From Toxoplasma gondii ME49 (taxonomy: Eukaryota; Apicomplexa; Conoidasida; Eucoccidiorida; Sarcocystidae), in contig NC_031472.1 in assembly GCF_000006565.2 (NCBI RefSeq), positions 310,001 through 374,000 on the forward strand: 64,000 nt of DNA. Reading direction: 5' to 3'. The notes beneath the pieces were generated by a model. The model was given only the letters and a program-made list of their open reading frames with translations, was not told the origin of the DNA and did no database searches. Shown here one piece after another: positions 18,345 to 28,379 of the stretch (the stretch's first letter is position 1; each line of letters begins with the position of its first letter). Position numbers and translations under genes: made by a program.

Positions 18345-20548
18345 ATATTTATATGTATGTGCGTGTATAGAAATGTATATGATACGTGTAGCTATTTTTT
18401 CGAGGGAGGGACGCGTGGTTGAGTTCCCTGTAGGTGAACAAGTGCCTTAGAGGGAGAGATGGGAAGGCGAGGTCTTGCTTCCAAACGCGTTTTCGGTGAA
18501 GGAAGCTGTGTTGTTTTCTTCAGATCTCCTTACAGTTGCGGGTTATGTTTTTCCTCCTTTTTGTCTTTCAGATATTCCCGGAACGAACTCCGCTGCCTCC
18601 TCCAGCTCCGCCGACTTATCTCTACGAACTGCTAGGAAGTAGCCAGCATGTGCTCCTTCTTCATCTCCTTCTCTTGCCTGCCGGCTCTCGCGTCAAGAAC
18701 GTTTTCGGGTGTGAAATGCCAGGCGCGCCTCTCGCGGGTACGTCTTGTCATCTGTCGACTTTTCTTGGCCTTTCCTCGTTTCTTCTCGTCTGCGTCTGTC
18801 TTCCTCTCTCTCTCTGGAGTTGTGCGGCTGTGGAGTGCGGCTGCAGTGCTGGGTGAGCTTTCTCTCTGCGTCTGTCAAACACGGTGTTCTTCTTCTGAGT
18901 GGCTGTGTCGGTGAAACCCAGTCTCTGTGAGGAGCTCGGAGCTTTTTCAGACGCACGAAGGCGACGTCTCTCTAACTCAATCGGTTATGGGCAAGAAACA
19001 CAGAGGGTCTGCTGCTCCGAATTCGGGGGAAGTTCCGCTCTGATCTTCTTCCTCGAGTGCAGTGAGTCTGTCTCTCGTTCCTCGAATCGAGGAACGCGTG
19101 CGTCTGCCCCGGGAGCTCTCGGGCTAGCCGGCCTGTCTACTCCAGACAACTAAAAAGACGTACACACCGTCTCCATTCTCCTATCTAAATAGTTGTGTTT
19201 GTGTTGTGCTTCGCCTTTGTGGGGCTAGACTTGAGTCAGACGGATAGGAGAACAATCGCGCGTCTCGGGGGTGTCTGTTTTGTGTGTGTTTCTTTGTGTT
19301 CTGCGTGGGTCGCTGCTCGAGTCGTTCTTGCTTGTTCTGCTGCTTCGCTGGTTGTTTCCAGTGTCCATCTGCGCTATCTTCTGTCGGGTATTCTCTCTCT
19401 CAGCGCGGTACAATGCGACCTGTTTCAGCGCCTTGATGCGATTAGCTCGGCTGGCGACGCTCGCGAGTTCCGAGCGCCGAGGAGGCACTTCCGAAGGATT
19501 TCTGCGTGCTCTTCCACGAACGGACTGGTTGTATGCAGCAGCAGCCTCGCATCTGAGAGCCTCGCAGAGAGACAAAAGTCGAGAGCGAAAGACCTCAGGA
19601 TGTCTGCGAATCATTTGGTGTGTCCACGGGACCCTCGCACCTCCCCACACTGTCGCTACGGCGACGTCGATCACGACGGCGTTACCTCGCGAGACGGTCG
19701 TCGGATTGTCCAGGGGCGGCGCTTCGTTTTCCTCGTCGCGGTCCTTCTCCTTTCTGCGTCGATTCAGCTCAGCGAGCATCGTGGCACCCCACAGGCCGTT
19801 CCTGCCGCTCTTCGGAATCGGCGAGGTTTCGGCCGCAGGAGGAGAGCACGGCAAGCAGAGCTTCTTCTCTCTCCTCACCTCGGAAAGGGCAAAGGCGGCC
19901 TACCCCTCGTCGTCGGGCTTCGAGAGTGGCGACGCCCTGGACACGAACGGACAGTCGCATTCTGTGGCGAGTTCCGTGCATTCAGCGTCTTCGCGAGAAG
20001 AAGCCACAGAGGCAGACAGCGGGGGTGGGGCTTCGGACGTGGGGTCTCCGGAGGACGGGGACGACGCGGCAGCGCAGGCGAGGTCCTTGGACAGCAGCGG
20101 TGAGGGGAGCAGGTTTTCCGGTTCCTTGGGATCTTTTTCGGAGGGTGTCCTCGGGCAACTCGACGACAGGCGGCGCGACGCTTCTCCAGGCATGGCGCCG
20201 ACGTACGGGGATTCGCTGCCTTTTTCAAACAGACCGAGCGACGAGGAACTCGGCGGGACTTCCACGTTCTTGATGCGGAGACGCTTGCTGGACCTCTTGC
20301 CGTCGGGCATTCTCTCTCAACTGCAGGGACCGCAGTCGCCACATCCTTCGCTTTTGTTGGTCGACTTTGTCGACGAACTTTCCACGAAATTCGGTCTAAA
20401 ACTCGCTGCACCCGGCTCCGCCTACGCAGACACTCGAAGCGGGGCTTTCACCCTCATCCGACCTGACGGCCATGTCGCCCAGGGGGGGTACGTGGGAGAC
20501 GCAGTCGCGTCGAGGGGGCTCTTGGACTACTTCATGAATTACTTTTGA
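10814..20548 (+). CDS. FAD-dependent monooxygenase (aromatic-ring hydroxylase / PHBH-like), expanded
   Basis: A flavoprotein hydroxylase of the family that uses NAD(P)H and oxygen to hydroxylate ring compounds; the substrate is unknown. Exons, with matching phases: 10814-11389, 12034-12351, 12960-13648, 13951-14015, 14491-15167, 15719-15880, 16438-16600, 17144-17261, 17660-17747, 18572-18737 and about 19404-20548 (the last acceptor could also be 19362), giving about 1390 residues. Supporting motifs are the dinucleotide-binding VIVGAGPAGLTLA near residue 140 after a Ser-rich leader, the DG motif YVVGCDGAKSMIRK (exon 4), the FAD-ribityl motif FLAGDAAHAHPP (exon 6) and NLGWKLGSVLKGG (exon 7). 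The C-terminus (FTLIRPDGHVAQGG) resembles the thioredoxin-like domain of phenol and resorcinol hydroxylases. Exons 3, 5 and 11 carry long low-complexity inserts absent from bacterial relatives, which have about 400-650 residues. An in-frame alternative acceptor at 12888 would add 24 codons to exon 3. The family call is strong; exon 10 and 11 borders are least certain. Confidence 0.92.
12352..12620 (+). other. Polypurine tract in intron 2 of the monooxygenase gene
   Basis: The plus strand is overwhelmingly A and G from the exon 2 donor to about 12620 (runs such as gaagaaagaagaagagaa). The second half of the same intron, from about 12780 to the acceptor at 12959, is strongly C and T. The two halves are roughly complementary in composition but not in exact sequence. 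Confidence 0.8.
13747..13786. repeat. (AT)n microsatellite in intron 3 of the monooxygenase gene
   Basis: A pure AT dinucleotide run of about 40 bases lies between the exon 3 donor at 13649 and the exon 4 acceptor at 13950. Imperfect TATACATG-like sequence follows it to about 13870. Confidence 0.95.
18294..18340. repeat. (AT)n microsatellite in intron 9 of the monooxygenase gene
   Basis: A pure AT run of about 47 bases sits in the 824-base intron between 17748 and 18571. The surrounding 300 bases are AT-rich with many TATA and CATA steps, unlike the GC-richer exons on either side. Confidence 0.95.
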
Positions 20549-21120
20549 AAAACACATGACCGACGTATCGCAAATGGGAGGGGCGTTGTCCAGTGAGACT
20601 CTCTCCCAGGGGATCTGCAAGGGTGGCCACCACGCGCGAAGAAACATCAGGTTCTTTTGTGTGGGCGGAGGAACTGGGGTGCCGTTTTTCTAGAGTCTGC
20701 GGAACCGGGAAGGGCTCTGGAAAGAGAGTTGTGGGGATTCCCCGGGGCCGGGGATTTTTTCGGCGGCAGATTCGCGACGGCAAGCCGGTTGTCAAGCTTA
20801 ATAATGTCTTTACGAGGGAACTTTAGTGAACGGTCTCCTCCATGATTCAAAAGCAGTGTTTTTCGATGGCGCAAAAAAAGTGAGAACGTGCGTTTCAATG
20901 GTTCGTCGCGTATCGAGTCCAGTTTCAGGACACGGAAATGTGTCTGTCGCTTGCGGGTGAACTTCTTGTCACTTTCTGAAATCTGGGGACGTAGAGAACG
21001 TGACTCATTCGCGAGCCTTTTAGTGAGGGAAGGAATGCCGTCTTTGTCAAAGATGCAAGAGTCTCGCTTCACTGCTTCTCTGACTGGCGTCGCATGCCTG
21101 GCACCTTGGTGAGATCCTTA
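20549..21120. other. Convergent spacer after the monooxygenase stop codon
   Basis: This stretch lies between the plus-strand monooxygenase stop at 20548 and the minus-strand stop codon at 21121-21123. I see no coding frame with support in it. It probably holds the two 3' untranslated regions. Confidence 0.5.
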
Positions 21121-21843
21121 TTAAAGGGCGCGCAGTTCCCTGCACTCCGAGGACTGCTCAAGACACATGACAGTGTTGGACTTCACTATTCTACGACACA
21201 TTGGTGACTTCACAACGGTGGCATTTTTGCGATAAGCCAGCGTTCCAACGGTCCCCGAGTAAAAGTCAAACGTGAGCTGCAGCTGATTCAGTCCAGTCCT
21301 GAGAATTCGACCGCTTCTTCCAGACTGGAAGACCTCAGTCATCTGATAACCACGAAGCGGCAGCGGAATTTCGTCTGAAATGTATAAAAAACAGGGACAG
21401 CGTCGTACTTCTCTGAGAAACAACCCCCTACACGTGTGTCCACGTGCTTGCACAAGAAATTACGGGTGGGACCCTCAACCAGTGACAGAACACTCAGAAG
21501 TGCCGGCTGTCTGATCCATAGATTTACAGTACCTGTCAGACAGCGCTGTTCCAACATCTACTTCGTTGTTGCCTATGTTCCGGACGACGCCTATCCCAGC
21601 AGAACGCCGACTGAAAACACTTCCATGAATGGCAATTCGACGGGGAAAAAAAAGACTTACCGTGCCATCCGAGTGCTTGTGTGATACCAGGTGCGGTTCG
21701 GTACGTTTAAGGATTTTTTAACAGCAGCGTCTGGCAGAGACAACCGACGTTCATCATACATGCACACGGACTGACATTCGTCTTGTACGATTTGTTCTGG
21801 ATGCCTCACTTTTGCGACGAGCGCGAGACAAACGTTCCAGGTA
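21121..21843 (-). CDS. 3' part of a spliced minus-strand gene of unknown function
   Basis: Three minus-strand exons join with consistent phase: 21661-21843, 21528-21610 and 21121-21374, ending in TAA at 21121. The first has a textbook donor (GTAAGT at 21660-21655). The last follows a pyrimidine-rich acceptor (ACATTTCAG) and reads as ordinary protein (for example LNQLQLTFDFYSGTVGTLAY) with cysteines near the C-terminus (SPMCRRIV, VMCLEQSSEC). The upstream exon has three more cysteines (WNVCLALVAK, DECQSVCMYDE). I do not recognise the family, and the 5' part is not resolved. The middle exon is the weakest because it uses a GTAAAT donor. Spaced cysteines would suit a secreted or membrane protein, but that is inference. 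Continuous phase across three exons argues against chance. Confidence 0.5.
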
Positions 21844-22224
21844 CTAAAAAATGTACGACGCATCTACCTCCACAATGTTATGCCCAGAAGGACTGAAGAA
21901 AAACAGAGGGTTTCCGCCCCAGAGAAAGACCTAAAAACCACAGGAGATTGCCGTGCAACGCCCGACAGCGTAAGAATCGTGGAAGGTAGTGTGGGCATCT
22001 GCTGATCTGTCTGAAATGGTTGACTGTGCCTTTCGCGCTCTCGGCCGTTTGCTCGAATGTCGCATGTGGCAAGGTGGTGCACAAACTCTCTACTCTTGGT
22101 TTTCTCGGTTACCGCGTCGTTCCAGAAGAGAGAGGACCACATCACTGTCCTCACGCGCGACACGAGTGTCCTTTATACAATATATATATATATATATACT
22201 TATATATATACTTATATATATACT

Positions 22225-22255
<31 letters not shown>

Positions 22256-23154
22256 TGGTTGGCATTTCTTCGATTCAAAACAGGTTCGTGCTTCATATCC
22301 AGTGGGCAAGAGAGCGTAAAACCTTCGAGGAGTTGAAGTGAGCCGCGAGTTTCAGAAGGAAAACGTGAGGAAAGCGGACTTTTGAGCTCTCTGGCATCTC
22401 TCCGTTTCAGCAGCGAAAGGCAGCAACGCCGGGCGACTGTCCTCCGCAGTCTGACTGGAAGAACATCAGAAAACGAAGAAGAAGAAAAAGAAGGAACCGA
22501 GGGACGGAAGACGAGGGAGAAGAAAGATGAAGCAGAGACGAGTAAAGTGCGGGAGGAGAAGGAGAAAGGCGAGGAAAGGAGGGGGAAAGTGCGGTATCGA
22601 TCGGATGAGACAGACTCTGTCCGACGACTCCTTACTAACTGAGCTCAGTCTTGCAGGTTTTCGCGATTTATACACAAGAGCTGAACCCGTAGCGGTCGAA
22701 AGAATGAACAGTGCCCTTGTGTTCCAACAGGGTCGACTCATGCCAGGCATCCACACCTGTGGTCCATCGTACCGTACAGGGGAGTTTCCTCGGGTGGCTA
22801 GGCATCGCCTTTCGCAGCCTGTGTGACTTTGTAGACCCGAAACACGGAGATCTCTACAAATTTTCGCGCGTTTCTTCTCAAATGCCATCATGAAGAAGAG
22901 ACAAATGTGAAAAGTGAGTGACCAATTGCTGTGTGTCTGTGTCTAGATCCGTGCTGCTTTCTCTCGGGGCTGGCTGGGGTTCGTAGTGGACGACGTCTGT
23001 GGCTTTTTCAGCAGCTTCGAACTGTGTGTTTTCTCCTTCTTTTTGTATTAAATATAGAGTGGCGGGGAATTTTTTTAAATCTGGTTAAACTGTTTTTGCG
23101 AATCCACTCTTCGTTGAAAAACAACAAATTCTAGTTGCCTCGGCCTTCTCTCAC
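21844..23154. other. Unresolved region, probably introns or missing exons of the minus-strand gene
   Basis: No reading frame here is convincing on its own. A polypurine stretch lies at about 22460-22590 and the TA-rich repeat at about 22181-22250. Minus-strand frames at 21864-22163 and 22466-22891 could contain short exons, but I could not find a set of donors and acceptors with compatible phase. Confidence 0.35.
22181..22250. repeat. TA-rich microsatellite with an internal 14-base tandem period
   Basis: A run of TA dinucleotides is interrupted three times by an ACT step, giving a short tandem period (acttatatatat), and then continues as pure TA to about 22250. Confidence 0.9.
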
Positions 23155-23386
23155 CAGCCGACGTCCCCCGCGCCACATCGAGCTGTTCCTTCCTAGCCCC
23201 TCAGCGTTTTTTAGAGCGTCGGACATCTCTTTTTGGTGTTCGTGTCCTTTGATGATGTGCCAAGTAAAAGGGATTCTAGGGAACCTGTTTTGCCACGGAA
23301 AGCCGTGTTTTTCACGAAAGAAGCCTTTGGACTGTCTGACAAGCCCTTCAACACCTCTGAATGGATCGATGCTATCCGTCCAGTCT
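23155..23386 (-). CDS. Probable internal exon of a minus-strand gene, unknown function
   Basis: On the minus strand an acceptor (GGTCTTCAG) at 23387-23395 is followed by 77 codons without a stop, ending at a GTGAGA donor at 23154. The peptide has a balanced, protein-like composition with several Trp and Phe residues (for example GFPWQNRFPRIPFTWHIIKG and GHEHQKEMSDALKNAEGLGR), unlike the Ser/Arg-rich shadow frames nearby. It may belong to the same gene as the exons at 21121-21843, about 1.3 kb downstream on this strand, but I could not connect them. A signal-peptide-like start (MRPVLLLGLLRCHFYLLL) at 24282 on this strand is a possible first exon. I recognise no domain. Confidence 0.38.
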
Positions 23387-24755
23387 CTGAAGACCATCGA
23401 CAAGGTCCTCGGCAGAGTCGTTTGTTTTCCTTCCTCGTGGCTTTCTTGTCTGACGTATCTCCAGGCGTCGGCAACTCCTCTCTTCCCCTCGGCGTCACTT
23501 GCAGCTTTCTCCTTCCGATTTTTTCTGGGATTCCTGCTGTCTGGGGGACATCGTAGCGCGTCAGCCGCGCCGCAGTGTGTAGCGCTGGACTGAGGTGTTG
23601 GTATGCGGAAATGATATTTCAGAAGGCACCGGCAAGAAGGCCAAGTGTAAGAGAGTCCACCATTCTCCCTCCTCAGTTCTTTACGGGGGGCTTGGAAAGA
23701 CAGCGCAACGCATTTTTTGCAAGAGCACAGAGACGCTCGTTCTGAAGTGGGTTCTGAACAGAGGCGCTTGCATTTTCAGAGCGGCGTGTCGGTGTGCTGC
23801 TCTGGTCGAGGGCGGTAAGTCGTTAGCTCTGTCGAGCAGTTTCTGAAACTTTTTTCCACTTCTTTTCGTCAAACCCAGACAACTGGTTCATACCCCTGGA
23901 GTCGAGCAGGAACACCGCTCGGTTGTCAGAGGAACTCCTCAAAGACAGAGCCCGGCCGGAGTCGGTCTTCGTCAGCCGACAAATACAAAGGGCAAGACTC
24001 TCGCCGGGACGGATTCTTGAAATCACACATATCGTTCAAGTCGTGGAGGTCGCCGAGACGATCAGAGTGTCAACTTTTGCCCCCGAGAAACGGAGGCGGT
24101 CACTCGGCGGTGAGGGTGAAGAACGCGCGCAGTCTATCCTTGTCTGTCGCTTTCACTTGCCCAGTTGAAGAAAGCGCTCCTAACAGAGGGAGACCAGTCG
24201 CAGACCTCAGAGGTGGCGACCCGCGCTGCAGAAGCAGGTAGAAATGACAACGGAGAAGACCGAGGAGGAGAACAGGGCGCATCGGGAGAAAGGGGACATC
24301 GAAAAGCAATGGTGAATTCAAGTTCTTGACACACACTGCAACACGTGAAGGTTGGCAAAGCTCGGCAGACTGCTCTAACGCGAGTGTTGTGTCTTCGACG
24401 TTTCGTCTTGGATCAGGGGAGGAGGAGAGAAGACCACGAAACCCTTCACTTTCTCACAAGCGGCAAAAAGTCTGTTGCTTCCACGGGAGACTCGGACCGG
24501 CTCTCCCAGGTTTCCTCAGGATTTTCCCGCAACAATGAACATTTTTCTCCACGGTGTGTCGTCGCCGATACGAGAGAAAGACCCTGTTTTTCTGTGCCTT
24601 CTTCGTTCAGTTTTCTTCTTTCTTGGGGGGTAGATGGACACGGCGTCTCGCCGCAAGACCGAAGAAAACATCGCACGTGGGGGGGAGAAAGACTCAACGG
24701 GCTTTGTCGAGAATCAAGGTTCTTCGCTGAAGGCTCAGGTGCTTCTCCAGAGAAA
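23387..24755. other. Region between the minus-strand exon and the coiled-coil gene
   Basis: This probably holds the 5' ends of the flanking genes. On the plus strand a possible exon runs from about 23882, after a TTCTTTTCGTCAAACCCAG acceptor, to 24109 before GTGAGG. It could join in phase to an acceptor at 24519 in the frame of the coiled-coil gene. On the minus strand the frame below 24282 starts with a hydrophobic stretch. Neither is strong enough to call as a gene. Confidence 0.3.
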
Positions 24756-27700
24756 ATGGAGGCTCTGAGTCGCGGTAAACTTCCAGGAAGCAACGAGGAC
24801 AAAAAGGCCTCCTTCACACCTCCGGCGGTCTTCAGCGAGCACCGACGAGGTGTCTGCGAGAACAGGAAAGAGGCAAGTGCCACGGGGGATGCGATGTTGT
24901 CGTTTCGCTTTCCCAGAAGCCGAGGTACTGCCTCTGGTACCCCGACAGACTCACCAACATACGCGCAAGAGGGTTTTCTCGTCTGTGCAATCGAGGAATC
25001 CACAGGGCGCACGAAAGAGGCAGAAGAAGTTTGGGGAGCACAGGAATTTGACCATGCGGAAGAGGAGTTCCGTCAGGGAGCAGAATCCAGAGAGGACAGA
25101 CAAGGCTGTGGCGGGGCAAGAGTCCAAGCTGACCGAGCGCTGGACAGCGAGACTCGTTCGTCCGAACCTAACGCGTCGGTTTCACGTCCTGTAGAGGACG
25201 AGACACCTCGTCGCTCTGCGGGTGAAGATTCAGACGAAGAGGAGGCGCCTCGACCGCCGCCTCTTTGTCTCTCGTCTGTCGCCACATGCGCTGCTGTGCC
25301 CCCTTCGCCTGGAATCCTGCGCCCTTGGCTCCACTCGGCTTACCCTCCGTGCAGCAGAGCCGTTTCCAGCAGAGACATCGTCCCCCCGTACCAACTGCTT
25401 CCTCTCCGAGGCAAACCACGCGGAGGAGACGTTCACCGTGGCCGCGCTTCCCCGCTGTTCGACGAGACTCTCTCTCGATCTCTGGGTCTCTCGTCGGGAG
25501 ATCGACTTGCTGAAACGAGAAGAAGGGAGAGCGCAGGAGCTGAACCCCTCCCAAACAATGAGTTTCTTGTCAATCGTTCGAGCATGCGGAGTGCCGGGCA
25601 GCGCCACCTTGAAGGACGACGCAAGAGGGACGGAGACAGAATTGGAGACACAGCTTCACGGGAGACGAAGGCAAGAGGGGTGGAGAGAGAGCCCGCCGGG
25701 AGCGGTCTCCCCGACGCTCGCGCTGGAGGCTACGGCGAGGACGCGGAATGTAGAGAAACGAAGACGCGGCCGAGCGGCGTCTGCGACCTGGGGCGCGACC
25801 CAGGTCGTGTTCTTTCGAGTTCTCGGTGCTGTGCAGATCCCGCTGTGGTCGCCGCGCGTGGGTTGCCGGCGAATGGAAAAGAAGAGGAAACTCTCGTCGT
25901 TTCTCCCTGGTCTGAACAGCTGGGCGAACCGTCGCTTTCTCCTCCAAAGCCTTGTCTTTCGTCACTGCCCAGGTCATGTTCTTCTCCGTCCTTCTCTGGC
26001 TCACCCTCCGTCGTTCAGCCGCAGACGTCAACGCCGCTTCCTGGAAGAAGAGGTCGCCACAGCAAAACTGTGTGTTTCTCAGAGACAACAATAGCTGGTT
26101 CCGTGGCCCCCTTTTCTCTCGTGGCGAGACAACGCGAAGAAAGAAGGCGTCGAGATGCACAGCTGGCGAAGGTGCTCTTCCGGTGGATCGGTCCTTCTGC
26201 AGGGAGCCCAGAGGGGTTGGAGGATGACAAAGAGAAGTACATGTTCCCCTCAGTTTTCTTTCCTCGCGCACGGCGCCAGTCCGGGCTCGCGTCTCCGCCG
26301 CTCGCGTTGATAAAGCGGCAGCAAATTGTTTCAGCCTTCTACGCGCAGAAGGACAGGCGCGCGGCTCGACGATGGCGGTCGCTCTCGACAGACAAGCAGC
26401 GGTCGGGAAGGACAGCTCGGGGACAGAGCGCCGGCGCGGCGAGAGGCCAGGAGGAACGAAAAACTTTAAACGAAGCCGAGATGAGTCTGCTCGAACCCCA
26501 GGTTTTGTTGACCAGCGAAGATCTGTCTGTGCTGCCGGGTCTCTGGGGCTGGCCGTGGTACCACGCAATCTACGGGGGGTTAGGTCAGGGACAGGCAGCC
26601 CAACATGAGTTGATTCAGCTCCGAGATCAGCGGAGAAATCTGTCGAGAGAGGTACAGAAGATCGTCCCGGCACTCACGGAATGGCGGGAAACTGTAGAGG
26701 CGGAACGCGATTCTCTGGTGAGTTTGGAGAGAACGCGAGAGGTTCTGGAGGCCCGAACTCGCGAGAAACTTGCCCTGATTGAAGAGGAGATCGACAGTGA
26801 GAAGCGGCGCGCGACGCATCTCAAGGCGCTTCTGCAGGAGGCGAGGGAGGAAAACGAATCCCTTCACGCCCTCCTCCCAGAACGAGAGGGACGGATACGC
26901 CAGCTACAAGACGCCCTAAGGGATAGGGCCTGGGAGTGGACTGAGAGCGAGGAGCGTCTGTTAGGAGAAAAACAGGACCTCGAACTCAAACTCCGAGAAC
27001 AAGAAGAACGTCTTAGAGTGCAGGACGCGCGCACGAAAGAACAAACCGCCCTCATCTCAGCCCTCTCCGAACAAGCAGACGGCCGCCGAGGAACTCCTCT
27101 TGGCAAGCGACTGTTCGACTTCCAAGCAAACCGAGCCACAGACAAGCGAGAACCAGAGACGGCACATGGAGTCTTTAGCGCTACGACTCACAGGGAACGT
27201 AGGTCATCAAGCCATCGGCAAGAGATGGATTCCATAGAGAAGCTGAGAGAGTTGTATGTCAAGGCAGAAGATAAGTCACGACATCGTTCGCGGCTGTCCG
27301 AGCGTCGCACTGTGACGCTTGCGTCTCCGGTAGGGACGAGAGCCGCTTCGGCATTCGAGGAGAAGAAATGCGTGAAAGCGAAACCCGAGGTTTCTGCAAG
27401 AGCGAGAAGTCGTGAGGTGGATCGGCTGGAGCAGAAAGCACAAGCTCATCCAGACGACGAGACACTGTCGGATATCATGCGTCGAAAAGTGAAGCAAACC
27501 CTGATGACACGCATCGACAGGCAATCTCGCGATTTAGCAGAGTTGCTCCATGACCCGCTGCTCGACCGAAGCGTGAGTCTGTCGCAACTCGAAGCGCCGA
27601 GCCGGCCGACGTCCCCCGCCGCGGCTGCGGCCGCGCGGCGGGCCGCCGCCTGGCTAGGTGGGCCCGAGGAGTCCCCCGAAGGAACCGGAGTGGGCCGGTT

Positions 27701-28379
27701 AATTTCTGCGGCGTATCTGAACTCGTACAAGCATGCGAAGGAGCGACTGCCGCGTCTCGTGCCTGACCTTCCCGAGGACGTCCTAAAGACCCCGAAATAT
27801 GCGTTCGGAGACTTCTCAAGAAGGACCTCGGATCGCGTGGGACCTGGCCGGCGCCTCCTGTCTCCTCGGGCGCCACAGGCGGTCGTGCGTCCGCAAATGG
27901 CGGACCAGGACGTCCGGACCGTCCCCTCAATGCTCTTCGTGGGCCGCGGGGAGCAGCGAGAGAAGGGCGAGGGGAGAGCAGGCGTTGTAGATTGGGATGC
28001 CCACCGCGACGTTGGAAAAATGAAGGACAGAGAACTCACCAGAGAAGAAATCATTCAGAGAGCATTCGGAAAAGCCGCAATGCCGCACCAGTTCTCCGCC
28101 GCGCGCTCGACGCCGCCTTCCAGGGGGAGAGCGGAGACAGGAGAGCAGAGCCCCGAGGCCCAGAGCGCCCGTGGGAGACACAGGGACCAAGGGGACGGAG
28201 ACACCGAGGAGCTGACAGAACTGCAACAAATGCGAAGAGCCAAAGCAGAAGCTCTGCTCCTTCACCTGAAACTCGGTGTCGCCGCAACTCAGGCAGACCT
28301 AGAGGCCCTCAAGTCAACAGTCAAAAAACAGAAAGATGCCCTTTCAGAGCGTCATCGGGCCTATCTTCTGGCGAGATAA
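24756..28379 (+). CDS. Large coiled-coil protein, unknown function
   Basis: A single open frame of 1207 codons runs from the first in-frame ATG (24756) to TAA at 28379. The frame stays open without an ATG back to 24330, so upstream coding sequence joined by splicing is possible. The N-terminal half is low-complexity, rich in Ser, Arg, Glu and Pro. From about 26,600 the sequence turns into a long charged heptad-like helix (for example LSREVQKIVPALTEWRETVE and EEIDSEKRRATHLKALLQEA), consistent with a coiled coil of about 180 residues. Before it comes a hydrophobic, tryptophan-rich segment (LPGLWGWPWYHAIYGGLGQG). The C-terminus ends in a second short helix (QADLEALKSTVKKQKDALSE). An alanine run is encoded at about 27,615-27,650. 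Such proteins are common in apicomplexan cytoskeletal and conoid structures, but nothing here proves that role. The start codon is the main uncertainty. Confidence 0.75.
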   Translation: MEALSRGKLPGSNEDKKASFTPPAVFSEHRRGVCENRKEASATGDAMLSFRFPRSRGTASGTPTDSPTYAQEGFLVCAIEESTGRTKEAEEVWGAQEFDHAEEEFRQGAESREDRQGCGGARVQADRALDSETRSSEPNASVSRPVEDETPRRSAGEDSDEEEAPRPPPLCLSSVATCAAVPPSPGILRPWLHSAYPPCSRAVSSRDIVPPYQLLPLRGKPRGGDVHRGRASPLFDETLSRSLGLSSGDRLAETRRRESAGAEPLPNNEFLVNRSSMRSAGQRHLEGRRKRDGDRIGDTASRETKARGVEREPAGSGLPDARAGGYGEDAECRETKTRPSGVCDLGRDPGRVLSSSRCCADPAVVAARGLPANGKEEETLVVSPWSEQLGEPSLSPPKPCLSSLPRSCSSPSFSGSPSVVQPQTSTPLPGRRGRHSKTVCFSETTIAGSVAPFSLVARQREERRRRDAQLAKVLFRWIGPSAGSPEGLEDDKEKYMFPSVFFPRARRQSGLASPPLALIKRQQIVSAFYAQKDRRAARRWRSLSTDKQRSGRTARGQSAGAARGQEERKTLNEAEMSLLEPQVLLTSEDLSVLPGLWGWPWYHAIYGGLGQGQAAQHELIQLRDQRRNLSREVQKIVPALTEWRETVEAERDSLVSLERTREVLEARTREKLALIEEEIDSEKRRATHLKALLQEAREENESLHALLPEREGRIRQLQDALRDRAWEWTESEERLLGEKQDLELKLREQEERLRVQDARTKEQTALISALSEQADGRRGTPLGKRLFDFQANRATDKREPETAHGVFSATTHRERRSSSHRQEMDSIEKLRELYVKAEDKSRHRSRLSERRTVTLASPVGTRAASAFEEKKCVKAKPEVSARARSREVDRLEQKAQAHPDDETLSDIMRRKVKQTLMTRIDRQSRDLAELLHDPLLDRSVSLSQLEAPSRPTSPAAAAAARRAAAWLGGPEESPEGTGVGRLISAAYLNSYKHAKERLPRLVPDLPEDVLKTPKYAFGDFSRRTSDRVGPGRRLLSPRAPQAVVRPQMADQDVRTVPSMLFVGRGEQREKGEGRAGVVDWDAHRDVGKMKDRELTREEIIQRAFGKAAMPHQFSAARSTPPSRGRAETGEQSPEAQSARGRHRDQGDGDTEELTELQQMRRAKAEALLLHLKLGVAATQADLEALKSTVKKQKDALSERHRAYLLAR

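Noticed and set aside
22711..22893. Plus-strand frame ending in a segment faintly like the start of COQ4 (DPKHGDLYKF)
   Set aside because: No downstream exon with the COQ4 HDxxH motif is present, and the better-supported exons in this region are on the minus strand.
25570..26673. 367-codon minus-strand frame opposite the coiled-coil gene
   Set aside because: It is the antisense shadow of the much longer plus-strand frame and has the Arg/Ser-rich composition typical of such shadows.
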